DNA of 64,000 bases from an uncultured Verrucomicrobiota bacterium (GTDB lineage Bacteria > Verrucomicrobiota > Verrucomicrobiia > Limisphaerales > UBA1412): NCBI GenBank assembly GCA_944389455.1, contig CALXMK010000010.1, positions 1-64,000 of the forward strand. Direction: 5' to 3'. Below the pieces are notes generated by a model. It saw only the letters and a program-made list of their open reading frames with translations, was not told the origin of the DNA and did no database searches. This document shows, one piece after another, positions 26,531 through 34,672 of the stretch. Made by a program: the position numbers and the translations under genes. Each line of letters begins with the position of its first letter. The stretch's first letter is position 1.

Positions 26531-28600
26531 CTAGTCGGTTAGGGGAAGCCAGACTTTATGTTTATTGTTTTTAGAGCGATTGCTGATGCTGTAGTAAGGA
26601 ATGGCGGTTGCTGGTATCGGTGTTTGACACCGAATAACATTGATTCCTCCTAACAGATTCGGCTGTGAGAGAAGTTGTCGATTATTCTCAGAAGAGAGTT
26701 TAAGTTCACTTAGCTTGGGATTATCAATACTTTCAAAGCAGTAAATTACTGGACCGGAGGCTAAAGCGGCTTGTCCTCTGAGATTTTCAACTTCTGGATG
26801 TGCTTTAATAAGCCGTGGCTGCATCGGTAATTCCAGGGTGACGGTATCTCCTTTATCCCAGTGACGTTCGATGAGAGCGTAGCCTTGTTCAACTTGATAT
26901 TTCACAGGCTTATCATTGATTTTTAGTGTAATCGGATCGGTGAGATCCGAAATATAGAGTCCATCCGGATTTTCGATTCCTCGAGCCCAGCCCGGAATGC
27001 GGATTCGGAGGCAGAAGCGGCTTTTCTTTTCGGGATTGAGTTCTAATTGAATATTTCCATCCCAAGGATAGGTGGTTTGCATCTGGAGAGCTACTTTATT
27101 TTTATCCGGAAGATCAAGGGTAGTCCTGCTGCTGATGAAGAGGTTGATCCAGATGTTACGTTCATGGATAGAGTAGATCCAGCCCGGAAGAGCTGAAGTA
27201 ATTTTAAGGAACATTGGAGGGCAACAGGGACAGCCGTGCCATTCCCAGCGGTTGTGGTTTTCCGAGTTGAGCGGATTTTGATAGGTATAGTTAGTGCCGG
27301 AGAGTGATACGGCAGTGAGCAAACTATTATAGAGGACTCGTTCAACTTCATCCATATATTGTCCTTCAGCAGTAAGTTCTGCCATCCGTTGACTGAAAAA
27401 GGCTGCACCTATGGCTGCGCAAGTTTCCAGATATGCGTCGGAGGGGAGAAAGTAATCGGGGCCGAATTTTTCGTCATGATGGATGGCTCCGACTCCGCCG
27501 GTAATGAACATTCTCTTGCCGACCATGTTTCCCCAGAGACGTTTTGTGGTCTGGATATATTCCGGGGAATTATTTTCCAGCGCAGCTGTAGTCAGACCGG
27601 TGGCCAAGAGTGTGGCGCGAACGGCATGTCCTTCTATAGTTTGCTGTTCTAAGAGAGGAATTCTGTCCTGAGCGTAATCTCCCCAGGAGGGGCGAGAGTG
27701 ATTGCCGAATTTAGGGTCGGCATAGGTGTTGTCTCGGATCCATTTTTCTGATTTGCCTTGGTCCCATTCTTCCCAAATGGGGAAACCACAATGATGGCCG
27801 CGGTTCTCGAGCCAGAAGATCACGAGTTCCCAGTATGCTTTTTCATTGATTGGAAGAGGAATCTGTTTTTTAAGTTGCGGTTGATTACGGTAGAGAAGGT
27901 AAAGCTTGATGAGAGCTTCTTCCGGCCCCGAGTGTGAAGGAACAATATTTTTACGGGGAGCGGGGCCCATCAGTTCACACATATAGTTTGCCAGGCGAGT
28001 AGCGACGGTAAGAAGGGCTGTCTTTCCTGTAGCCTGATAATAGTGAACTCCTGCCTCCACAAGTGCTCCTGCGTTATAGACATCATGCTGCCAGCGCAGA
28101 AATCCTCCGTTTTCTCCCCAGCGGTGGTTTGATTCGTTAAGATCCGTATAAGTGTTCAGATAGCCGTTGGGATCGGCTCCCTGAGCAGCGGCAATACGTT
28201 CAATGATTGCGTCTGTTCTTGTTTCCAATACGGGGTCCGGATATTGAGCCAAATAGTCAGCAATCCCGCGAATGGTTTCGTAGACTAATCCGTCAAACCA
28301 GGGAGCGCCGAAATGGCCTCCTTTCCCTTTTTGACCTTGTGCGATGAGGTCAAAATTATTAAAAGTGTTGTGATTGCCTTCCGAGAGATGTTTCCCTTCA
28401 AATTTATCGAGAATATCATTGGCTGTAGTCTGTCGCCAGAGATTGAATTTGGGACTCCAGAAGGGGTCTTCTACAGTAACTCCCTGGATATTGATAAATT
28501 CCATTTGTCCTTCCGCACGGCAGGAGACGGAGGAGTCGGATAAGAGCAAAGAGGCCGCGACGAAAACAGCTCCGCAGAGAGTTTGGATCTTATTTTTCAT
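26531..28600 (-). CDS. Glycoside hydrolase family 127 (beta-L-arabinofuranosidase-like)
   Basis: A 689-residue exported enzyme with a signal peptide at residues 1-30. The (alpha/alpha)6 barrel is of the DUF1680/GH127 family. Near residue 455 it has WHGCPCCPPMFLKI, holding the zinc ligands and the catalytic Cys used by this family. The acid/base region lies in ITGGVGAIHHDEKFGPDY and ETCAAIGAAFF. GH127 removes beta-L-arabinofuranose from plant glycans such as extensin or pectin side chains. It starts 32 bases after the TIM-barrel gene and probably belongs to the microcompartment transcript, linking extracellular glycan trimming to the encapsulated pathway. The related GH146 is an alternative family. 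Confidence 0.9.
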   Translation of the reverse strand: MKNKIQTLCGAVFVAASLLLSDSSVSCRAEGQMEFINIQGVTVEDPFWSPKFNLWRQTTANDILDKFEGKHLSEGNHNTFNNFDLIAQGQKGKGGHFGAPWFDGLVYETIRGIADYLAQYPDPVLETRTDAIIERIAAAQGADPNGYLNTYTDLNESNHRWGENGGFLRWQHDVYNAGALVEAGVHYYQATGKTALLTVATRLANYMCELMGPAPRKNIVPSHSGPEEALIKLYLLYRNQPQLKKQIPLPINEKAYWELVIFWLENRGHHCGFPIWEEWDQGKSEKWIRDNTYADPKFGNHSRPSWGDYAQDRIPLLEQQTIEGHAVRATLLATGLTTAALENNSPEYIQTTKRLWGNMVGKRMFITGGVGAIHHDEKFGPDYFLPSDAYLETCAAIGAAFFSQRMAELTAEGQYMDEVERVLYNSLLTAVSLSGTNYTYQNPLNSENHNRWEWHGCPCCPPMFLKITSALPGWIYSIHERNIWINLFISSRTTLDLPDKNKVALQMQTTYPWDGNIQLELNPEKKSRFCLRIRIPGWARGIENPDGLYISDLTDPITLKINDKPVKYQVEQGYALIERHWDKGDTVTLELPMQPRLIKAHPEVENLRGQAALASGPVIYCFESIDNPKLSELKLSSENNRQLLSQPNLLGGINVIRCQTPIPATAIPYYSISNRSKNNKHKVWLPLTD

Positions 28601-28632
28601 AATAGAGTCAGGTTAGAGTAAAAAGAGAGGAA

Positions 28633-30003
28633 TTAACGGAATTTTTTATTTAAGCGCCAGAGATTATAGCTCAGGCGTTGATCAGATGTCATTCGGGAAA
28701 AATCGGGAGAAAGATCTGGCTTGACCGGCCAGAGGGGAGAGCAGAGGCCTGGGTGTGTATCAGGTTTAACGGATTCGGTAGTTAGATCCGATTTTTGAAT
28801 AGCTGCTTCAGAAGCCGGGGTTGCTGGAACAGGAGAGGAAGCAAGAATAGGGCGGTCGGCATAAACAGCATGGACAGGTACAGAGGTGGAAGAGGATATA
28901 CTGATGGTTTTTTTTCGGGGATCAGCTTGGATCAGAGAGGGTTCGGTAATGAGAAGATCTTCTTGCAGTGATCTGCGTGGGCGGATGCCTTTGGCTTGCA
29001 AGATCCCATGATAAGCTCTGACGGCTTCTTCAGGGGAAATAAGATGGTCGGTGATAAGGCGAAGTATTTCGATAAAAGCCAGCTGATGTTCTGCATTATT
29101 AATTTTACGGCCAAAAAGAGCAACTCTCGCTCCATGTTTTTGGGCATCATGGATGAGTTTAAAAGCATCATGTGTGGTGCCTGCGCTGCCGCCGAGAATA
29201 CCCACAATGAGATGGGGATCATATTGCACCAGTTCTTCCATTAGTCTGGGGCCATGATAGACTATTTTAAGGAAGATAGGCCGACCAGCGTCCGTCACTC
29301 CAGCCAGAGTGCGAATAATATTATCATTGATGAATTCTCCGAGTTTTTCCGGAGGAATACCTGAATCTACATTGGGATCAAAGACTTCCAGAAAATAACG
29401 GAATTTCTTTCGCTCGGCTTCTTCACGGAATTCTTTAAAAGCAAGGAGTGTTTTGCGATCTTGCTCCAGCTCATTCAGAAAGGTGACGGAGTAGAGCCCA
29501 AGATTGGCACCAGGAAAATCATTGGCTCCTGGGGAACGATCACATTCCACTTGACCGCATTGAATTGCGTCGATTGAGGCGCTGCGGAAAGGCTGTGCCG
29601 GTTCCCTCAGATAATTCCCGTGTCGAATTGCCCAAACATCACTGGTGTCATTTGCTCGGGCGGCTGGGGTAATAGGTGAGTTTCTGAAAAGACCTTCCTG
29701 GATAGTCAATCGCTCATTTACGCTGGCAGACATCAGCATAATATCTATTGTGCGCTGAGCGATAATTTCGCGGATAATTTCGAGGTATTCAGGCAGATTG
29801 CGATAGCCGAATTCTTCGCGAGTCCAGATTTCCGGTGAAAAATGGGCAGGAATTTCTCCCGAGCCGGCTAAATATCCTCGAGGGCCAGTAGCCTTAATGC
29901 CAAAGGCCATATCGGCATCTTTGGCATCGGCAATAATAAAAGACTTAGACGAACTCGGATTAGAGTGAATATCATTCAGCTTGGCATCGAGAGACTTCAT
30001 CAT
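28633..30003 (-). CDS. TIM-barrel aldolase-like protein of the microcompartment operon with linker and C-terminal helix
   Basis: A 456-residue protein that I do not match to a named enzyme. Residues 15-350 look like a class I aldolase-type (DhnA/FbaB/LacD-like) TIM barrel: GIKATGPRGYLAG early, IFLKIVYHGPRLMEEL with a possible Schiff-base Lys, and VGILGGSAGTTHDAF as a phosphate-binding-like loop. Residues of about 357-430 are a Pro/Ser/Ala-rich linker. The last about 24 residues (MTSDQRLSYNLWRLNKKF) form a probable amphipathic helix. That linker-plus-helix layout is typical of cargo targeting to microcompartments. The gene is 23 bases downstream of the dehydrogenase gene. The ATG at 30003 was preferred to an in-frame TTG six bases upstream. 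Confidence 0.55.
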   Translation of the reverse strand: MMKSLDAKLNDIHSNPSSSKSFIIADAKDADMAFGIKATGPRGYLAGSGEIPAHFSPEIWTREEFGYRNLPEYLEIIREIIAQRTIDIMLMSASVNERLTIQEGLFRNSPITPAARANDTSDVWAIRHGNYLREPAQPFRSASIDAIQCGQVECDRSPGANDFPGANLGLYSVTFLNELEQDRKTLLAFKEFREEAERKKFRYFLEVFDPNVDSGIPPEKLGEFINDNIIRTLAGVTDAGRPIFLKIVYHGPRLMEELVQYDPHLIVGILGGSAGTTHDAFKLIHDAQKHGARVALFGRKINNAEHQLAFIEILRLITDHLISPEEAVRAYHGILQAKGIRPRRSLQEDLLITEPSLIQADPRKKTISISSSTSVPVHAVYADRPILASSPVPATPASEAAIQKSDLTTESVKPDTHPGLCSPLWPVKPDLSPDFSRMTSDQRLSYNLWRLNKKFR

Positions 30004-30026
30004 AGTCAATCTTAATAACTCAAAGT

Positions 30027-30950
30027 TTATTTGAGCTTAGAGAAGGTTTCCTGCAGAGCCCGAGCTGAGTTTTGCAGACCTAATTTCTCACGCGGCCAGA
30101 GTCCTATTTCAATCTGCTCTATTGCACCGGTTCGGCCGAGTACAGTGGGGACACTCAAACAGACATCACGAATGCCGTAGGCTCCCTGCTGAGAAGTAGA
30201 AACGGGCAGTATGCACTTTTTATCGAGTAAAATAGAGTGGATAACTTCTCGGATGGAAATTCCAACCGCCCAGCCTGCACCGCCTTTTCTAGAGATTACT
30301 TCGGCTCCACTGCCACGGGTTCTCTCAAAGAGTTTCCCTTGCATGGCGGTATTCATATTAGGAAGACCTGTCAGCGGGAATCCGTTTACAGAGGCGGAGG
30401 ACCAGATGGGAACCATCGAATCTCCGTGTTCACCCAGAAGAATAGCTTTGACTTGACTGGGAGCTAAATTAAGTTCCTGAGCGATTAGAGCAGAAAAACG
30501 GCAACTGTCCAACATTGTTCCCAGGCCTATTACCTGCTGCCAAGGGAGGTCAAGTTCCTGAACAGCGAGCCGAGTGAGGATATCGACAGGGTTTGAGACG
30601 ACAAAGATAATAGCCTCTTTTTTGTATCCTGCGTTCTTAATACTCCCCAGAATTTGGAGGAAGAGAGAAGCATTTCTGTTAATGAGATCCAGACGCGACT
30701 CATCTGGTTTACGGCGGAGTCCAGCTGTAATCAAGAAAATATCGCTGTCGGCGGCTCGAGTATAGTCGCCTGCATAGATACGCTGATCCGAGCAGAAAGG
30801 GCCTCCGTGCATCAGGTCCAAAGCTTCTCCTTCAGCCGCAGCCTGGTTTGCATCCAAAATTTGAAGTTCGGAAATAAGAGCTCCGCATTGCAGTGCATAT
30901 GCCGCACAGGCTCCTACGCGGCCGCCGCCGCCAATAACTGTAACTTTCAT
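30027..30950 (-). CDS. L-lactate/malate dehydrogenase family protein of the microcompartment operon
   Basis: A 307-residue NAD-dependent 2-hydroxyacid dehydrogenase. The N-terminal VIGGGGRVGACAAYAL is the NAD motif. The substrate loop AGLRRKPDESR (76-86), the Arg in LDSCRF (151) and the catalytic His175 in LGEHGDSMVPIW are present. At the position of Gln102 in lactate dehydrogenases this protein has Arg80, the malate dehydrogenase residue. PVM-type loci usually carry a gene annotated as lactate dehydrogenase, thought to handle lactate or redox balance. It lies 8 bases after the aldolase. True substrate is open. Confidence 0.85.
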   Translation of the reverse strand: MKVTVIGGGGRVGACAAYALQCGALISELQILDANQAAAEGEALDLMHGGPFCSDQRIYAGDYTRAADSDIFLITAGLRRKPDESRLDLINRNASLFLQILGSIKNAGYKKEAIIFVVSNPVDILTRLAVQELDLPWQQVIGLGTMLDSCRFSALIAQELNLAPSQVKAILLGEHGDSMVPIWSSASVNGFPLTGLPNMNTAMQGKLFERTRGSGAEVISRKGGAGWAVGISIREVIHSILLDKKCILPVSTSQQGAYGIRDVCLSVPTVLGRTGAIEQIEIGLWPREKLGLQNSARALQETFSKLK

Positions 30951-30958
30951 AGTTTTGG

Positions 30959-32002
30959 TTATCCTTTAAGTTTATTCATGACCATTTGGGTAATGGTTTT
31001 CACAAGCTCTTCAGCTTGGATATCGGTCGGAGAGGTCTCGTCATTTTTCTGAGGGGGAATGCCGCAAACGACGCCAGGATGCCATTCACTGTTATCGCAG
31101 AGCTCACATTCTTTAAGGTTATAGCGGCGGTCGGGGATTCCCATTCCTTTTTTGATGTTGAGCAGATCACGTACTTTATCTTTGGAAATGGTTTTAAGCT
31201 CGGTGCCCAGTTGAGTAGCAAAAACGATAGTACGGCAGTAGGCATCTACGATTTCCATTTTCCAGTAAGCGTCTTCTACCCCGGTTCCCCAGGTGACGAC
31301 ACCATGATTGGCCATGAGGATAGTATTATGATCTTGAACCAGAGCGGCAACGGATTGTCCCATTTCTTTAGAACCCGGTGTGGAGTAATTTGCTACAGGG
31401 GCTTCTCCAACCAGAATTTCCATTTCTGGAATCATACAGGTAGGAGGTTGGATCCGAGCTACAGCAAAAGCAGTCGCGTGGGGGGGATGAGCATGGACAC
31501 AGGAAATGGCTTTGGGCTGCGCTTTCATCATTTCCAGGTGCATTAGGATTTCACTGGTGCGTTTGCGAGTACCAGCTTTCTGATTTCCTTCCAAATCGAC
31601 AAAACACATATCGGAAGGTTTTAAAAATCCTTTGGAGACCATGGTAGGTGTACATAGAACTAGGTCACGGGCTACTCGGATAGAGATATTGCCTCCGTTG
31701 CCATCTACATAGTCTCTTTCCCAGAGGCGTCTGCCAATATCACAGATCTTCTCTTTGAGAAGATTGATTTCAGGTGAATTAAAAAAGGATTCAATATTGG
31801 TGACTTGCCGTTCTGCAGGGGGTTGAGCCGGTTCAGATGATGGGGAAGCCCCGACGGAGGTTTTGCCGGCGGGAGTAATTCCCAAAGCGTTTAAGGCGTC
31901 TTTAGCCGAGGGGGTGTAGAGCGCGTCTACGGGGAGGGAGGCCAGGTCACCTCCGGTGGTTTGGAGCGCTTCAATATCGCGGCTGGTAATAACTTTTCTC
32001 AT
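30959..32002 (-). CDS. Class II aldolase (L-fuculose/L-rhamnulose-1-phosphate aldolase-like) with targeting extensions
   Basis: A 347-residue aldolase that should split L-fuculose- or L-rhamnulose-1-phosphate into DHAP and L-lactaldehyde. The FucA-like domain (about 75-300) has GNGGNISIRV, the phosphate-loop PTMVSKGFLKPSDM, the zinc ligands HAH in CVHAHPPHATAF, and NHGVVTWG. Residues 1-42 form a separate module (VITSRDIEAL then LPVDALYTPSAKDAL) resembling the N-terminus of EutT-type cobalamin adenosyltransferases. A Pro/Ser linker of about 43-66 follows. The C-terminal 20 residues (EELVKTITQMVMNKL) look like a microcompartment encapsulation helix. Its start overlaps the preceding BMC-P gene by ATGA. 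Confidence 0.88.
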   Translation of the reverse strand: MRKVITSRDIEALQTTGGDLASLPVDALYTPSAKDALNALGITPAGKTSVGASPSSEPAQPPAERQVTNIESFFNSPEINLLKEKICDIGRRLWERDYVDGNGGNISIRVARDLVLCTPTMVSKGFLKPSDMCFVDLEGNQKAGTRKRTSEILMHLEMMKAQPKAISCVHAHPPHATAFAVARIQPPTCMIPEMEILVGEAPVANYSTPGSKEMGQSVAALVQDHNTILMANHGVVTWGTGVEDAYWKMEIVDAYCRTIVFATQLGTELKTISKDKVRDLLNIKKGMGIPDRRYNLKECELCDNSEWHPGVVCGIPPQKNDETSPTDIQAEELVKTITQMVMNKLKG

Positions 32003-32307
32003 GATTCGAATGGTTTATAAAATACTTTATCTATAATTGCCGTATTAATAGCATCAATGGGTGTGGGAGTTTCAAAGGGTGCTGCGGCTTCGGCCCCTTC
32101 CACATACCCAATAATGTCTTCTGGACCTGCTCCCAGATCGTCATAAACGATGAGACTGAGGGCGGGAGATGGTGTAGTTTCTTGTTCTTTGGAGAATTCC
32201 AGAATGTTTTCTCGGGTCAGAGGAGAAGTGATCATCCAACGTGCTCCGCGCAGGGCGGGAGAGCAAACACTTAAAGTGACACGTCCTATAACTTTTCCAA
32301 GTTTCAT
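31999..32307 (-). CDS. BMC-P shell pentamer protein (EutN/CcmL family), copy 1
   Basis: A 102-residue pentameric vertex protein of the microcompartment shell. MKLGKVIGRVTLSV begins the EutN/CcmL fold, and the conserved YDDLGAGPEDIIGYVEG loop and the terminal AIIDKVFY are present. It is the most diverged of the three copies, with a Pro/Thr-rich insert before IDAINTAII. It overlaps the genes on both sides by 4 bases (ATGA), so translation is coupled with the aldolase and copy 2. Confidence 0.92.
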   Translation of the reverse strand: MKLGKVIGRVTLSVCSPALRGARWMITSPLTRENILEFSKEQETTPSPALSLIVYDDLGAGPEDIIGYVEGAEAAAPFETPTPIDAINTAIIDKVFYKPFES

Positions 32308-32570
32308 TTTAGAGTTTCATCCAGAATGCCAATAATTATATAGCGAGCGGGACTATGAGGATCTCTAACAATCGCGCGGGCGGTCAATCCGTCTGAAGAG
32401 AGGATAACCTGCTGATGAATGCCGGCCCCGAGTGTGTCGATTGCAGCCAGAGGAGCTCCTTGCGGCTTGCCGTCCGAAGACTCTGGCTGGCAGAGTAAGA
32501 GCCTTTGCCCCATAAGACTTTTGTGCTTTTGGGTAGAGACTACATTCCCGACGACTCGTGCCAGCAGCAT
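32304..32570 (-). CDS. BMC-P shell pentamer protein (EutN/CcmL family), copy 2
   Basis: An 88-residue vertex protein, the shortest copy and close to canonical CcmL length. It starts MLLARVVGNVVSTQKHKSL and has GQRLLLCQP, the AAIDTLGAGIHQQVIL loop and C-terminal YIIIGILDE. It lies 12 bases after the aldehyde dehydrogenase gene and overlaps copy 1. Confidence 0.94.
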   Translation of the reverse strand: MLLARVVGNVVSTQKHKSLMGQRLLLCQPESSDGKPQGAPLAAIDTLGAGIHQQVILSSDGLTARAIVRDPHSPARYIIIGILDETLK

Positions 32571-32582
32571 AGCGTGATTATA

Positions 32583-34019
32583 TTAGTAAATTCTCAGGTT
32601 ATCGACCATTACACAACGGCGGATACGAGTAAAGGTTCTCGGCGTGGTGATTCCCTCTCCAGTAGGAGTGGCAATCGAGAAGCTGGAGTATCCTTCACCT
32701 CCGTTGCCTAAACCGCAGACAGAAGGACCGTTTTTAACAAAAATAGTTGTGTCCAAAGCCCGTGCCATGGCGGTCATGTGATTAACGTTATATGAATGGA
32801 TGATGGCCGTGTGTTTATAATTGTGTTCGGCTTCAAGTGATTTTTCGATACCTTCTTCCACATCGCGGACTTTTACGATAGGAATAAAGGGCATCATCTG
32901 CTCTTCTTGAACAAAGATGTGAGAAGAATCTGTTTCAGCAAAGAGCATTTGAGTTCCTTCCGGGACGGATGTACCGGCTGTTTTAGCCAGTATGGCGGCA
33001 TCGCGGCCTACTAAATTGCGGTTGACAACCTTATGAGTACTGTTGCCTCCGGCTGGAACAAAAGCTTCTGAGGTAAGACGTTCTACTTGTGAATCTGTCA
33101 GCTTGAAGGCTCCAGCGCGAGTCATGGCTTCCATGAAGCGGTTAAAGACACTTTCAACAACAAAAACCTCTTTTTCACCGATGCAGAGCAGGTTGTTATC
33201 ATAGGCTCCGCCTAAGATAATTCCTTGAGCGGCTTTATCCATATCAGCTGTTTCATCAACCAGAACAGGCGGATTGCCAGGACCGGCGCAGACGGCGCGT
33301 TTACCACTTTTCATAGCGGCTTTAACAACCCCGGGACCTCCTGTAACGCAGAGGAGCTTGACGTATGGATTAGTGGCAATACCCTGGAATGATTCTAAAG
33401 TAGGTTGTTCAATAATACAGACCAGGTTTTCGATGCCCAATGCCTGGAAAATCGCTTCATTAATCACGCGGGTAGCCATTGCCGCACAGCGACAAGCTCC
33501 CGGATGAGGATTGAAGACAACGGCATTTCCCGCTGCGGTCATAGCGATGACATTACAGGCGAGAGTCGGAATGGAGTGAGTGCTGGGTGTAATAGCACCG
33601 ATGACCCCAAAGGGGGTATATTCTTCCATTGTGATGCCATGATCGCCGCTCATTCCATTCGGTTTGAGAAATTCGACTCCAGGAAGGTTTTTGAGACCAA
33701 GCAGTTTATCGATTTTATGGTCAAGTCTTCCAATGTGGGTTTCATCAAGCTCTATCTTTCCCCATTGAGAGGCGTTTTCCGTAGTAAGCTGTTTGACAAT
33801 GTTGATGACAGTCTTGCGTCCGGCGATACCTTTGGTTTGAAATTGTTTGTAGGAGTCCTGTGCGGCCTGGCAAGCTTCGGTTGCATCCTGAAAGACTCCG
33901 AAATGGCGAGCCCGTTTGGCAGAGGAACAGCAGGAGGATGATTTGCTAGTTAAGCTATCCAGCCGGCTGAGCACCTGCTCAACAACTTCTCGAACTAATG
34001 CTTCATTAATATTACTCAT
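32583..34019 (-). CDS. CoA-acylating aldehyde dehydrogenase (PduP/EutE-like)
   Basis: A 478-residue NAD-dependent enzyme that should turn L-lactaldehyde (or another short aldehyde) into its acyl-CoA inside the compartment. Residues 1-21 (INEALVREVVEQVLSRL) are a typical N-terminal encapsulation helix, followed by a Ser/Cys-rich linker. The catalytic Cys is in NNLLCIGEKEVFVVE, and PFGVIGAITPSTHSIPT and VLVDETADMDKAA match the PduP/EutE group. It sits between two BMC-P genes, 7 bases from copy 3. Aldehyde specificity is inferred from the aldolase in the operon. Confidence 0.93.
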   Translation of the reverse strand: MSNINEALVREVVEQVLSRLDSLTSKSSSCCSSAKRARHFGVFQDATEACQAAQDSYKQFQTKGIAGRKTVINIVKQLTTENASQWGKIELDETHIGRLDHKIDKLLGLKNLPGVEFLKPNGMSGDHGITMEEYTPFGVIGAITPSTHSIPTLACNVIAMTAAGNAVVFNPHPGACRCAAMATRVINEAIFQALGIENLVCIIEQPTLESFQGIATNPYVKLLCVTGGPGVVKAAMKSGKRAVCAGPGNPPVLVDETADMDKAAQGIILGGAYDNNLLCIGEKEVFVVESVFNRFMEAMTRAGAFKLTDSQVERLTSEAFVPAGGNSTHKVVNRNLVGRDAAILAKTAGTSVPEGTQMLFAETDSSHIFVQEEQMMPFIPIVKVRDVEEGIEKSLEAEHNYKHTAIIHSYNVNHMTAMARALDTTIFVKNGPSVCGLGNGGEGYSSFSIATPTGEGITTPRTFTRIRRCVMVDNLRIY

Positions 34020-34026
34020 GGTTTAG

Positions 34027-34338
34027 TTACTGTGCTGCGGTATAGATTTTTTTGCCTAATACATCTACGGTATCTACAATCCCGATAATGACAGCGTCTA
34101 CCGGGGCTTGTTTGAGGCCCGGAGCCAATCTGGCGGAGCTGCCTTGACAGAAAAGAACCATTTCTCCCTCTCCAGCGCCGACAGAATCGACTGCCACAAA
34201 TGTATTGGCTAAGGGTTTGAGGGTAGTCGGTTCTTTTTCGTCTACTACCAAAGGCCTCAAGACGAGCATCTTGCGTCCTTCCATGGCAGAATCTTTCTTA
34301 GTAGCGACTACTACTCCGACAACTTGGGCCAGGTACAT
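34027..34338 (-). CDS. BMC-P shell pentamer protein (EutN/CcmL family), copy 3
   Basis: A 103-residue vertex protein with MYLAQVVGVVVATKKDSAMEG, the VAVDSVGAGEGEMVLFCQG loop and VIIGIVDTVDV. It lies 6 bases after the 101-residue BMC-H gene and 7 before the aldehyde dehydrogenase. Three distinct BMC-P genes are a hallmark of PVM-type loci. Confidence 0.95.
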   Translation of the reverse strand: MYLAQVVGVVVATKKDSAMEGRKMLVLRPLVVDEKEPTTLKPLANTFVAVDSVGAGEGEMVLFCQGSSARLAPGLKQAPVDAVIIGIVDTVDVLGKKIYTAAQ

Positions 34339-34344
34339 AAGTAA

Positions 34345-34650
34345 TTAGGCAGATGGCTCGCTGATACTTCTGGGCGGCTGAGGCAGTACCATCTTCACCC
34401 CATCGTCCGGACGTGCGATAACATGTGCGCTGACAACTTCTCCGCCGGATGATTTGACTGCGGCTGCACCGGCATCCACTGCGGCCTGCACCGCTGCGAC
34501 ATCACCGACGACTACGGCGGTAACCATTGCATTGCCGACTTGTTTCATGGGGCCGGCTAATTCAACATTAGCAGCTTTGAGCATCGCGTCGGTGCCTTGC
34601 ACCAGAGCAACTAAACCACGGGTTTCGAGCATTCCAATTGCTTGTGTCAT
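34345..34650 (-). CDS. BMC-H shell hexamer protein, copy 1 (pore GNA)
   Basis: A 101-residue BMC-domain protein forming hexameric shell tiles. QAIGMLETRGLVALVQGTD and VVVGDVAAVQAAVDAG are the BMC signatures, and HVIARPDD is near the end. The pore loop is Gly-Asn-Ala at 39-41, unlike the other two copies. A 12-residue Pro/Ser-rich tail follows the domain. It lies 22 bases after the kinase gene. Confidence 0.95.
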   Translation of the reverse strand: MTQAIGMLETRGLVALVQGTDAMLKAANVELAGPMKQVGNAMVTAVVVGDVAAVQAAVDAGAAAVKSSGGEVVSAHVIARPDDGVKMVLPQPPRSISEPSA

Positions 34651-34672
34651 AAGATAGTTCCTTTGTTAATCT

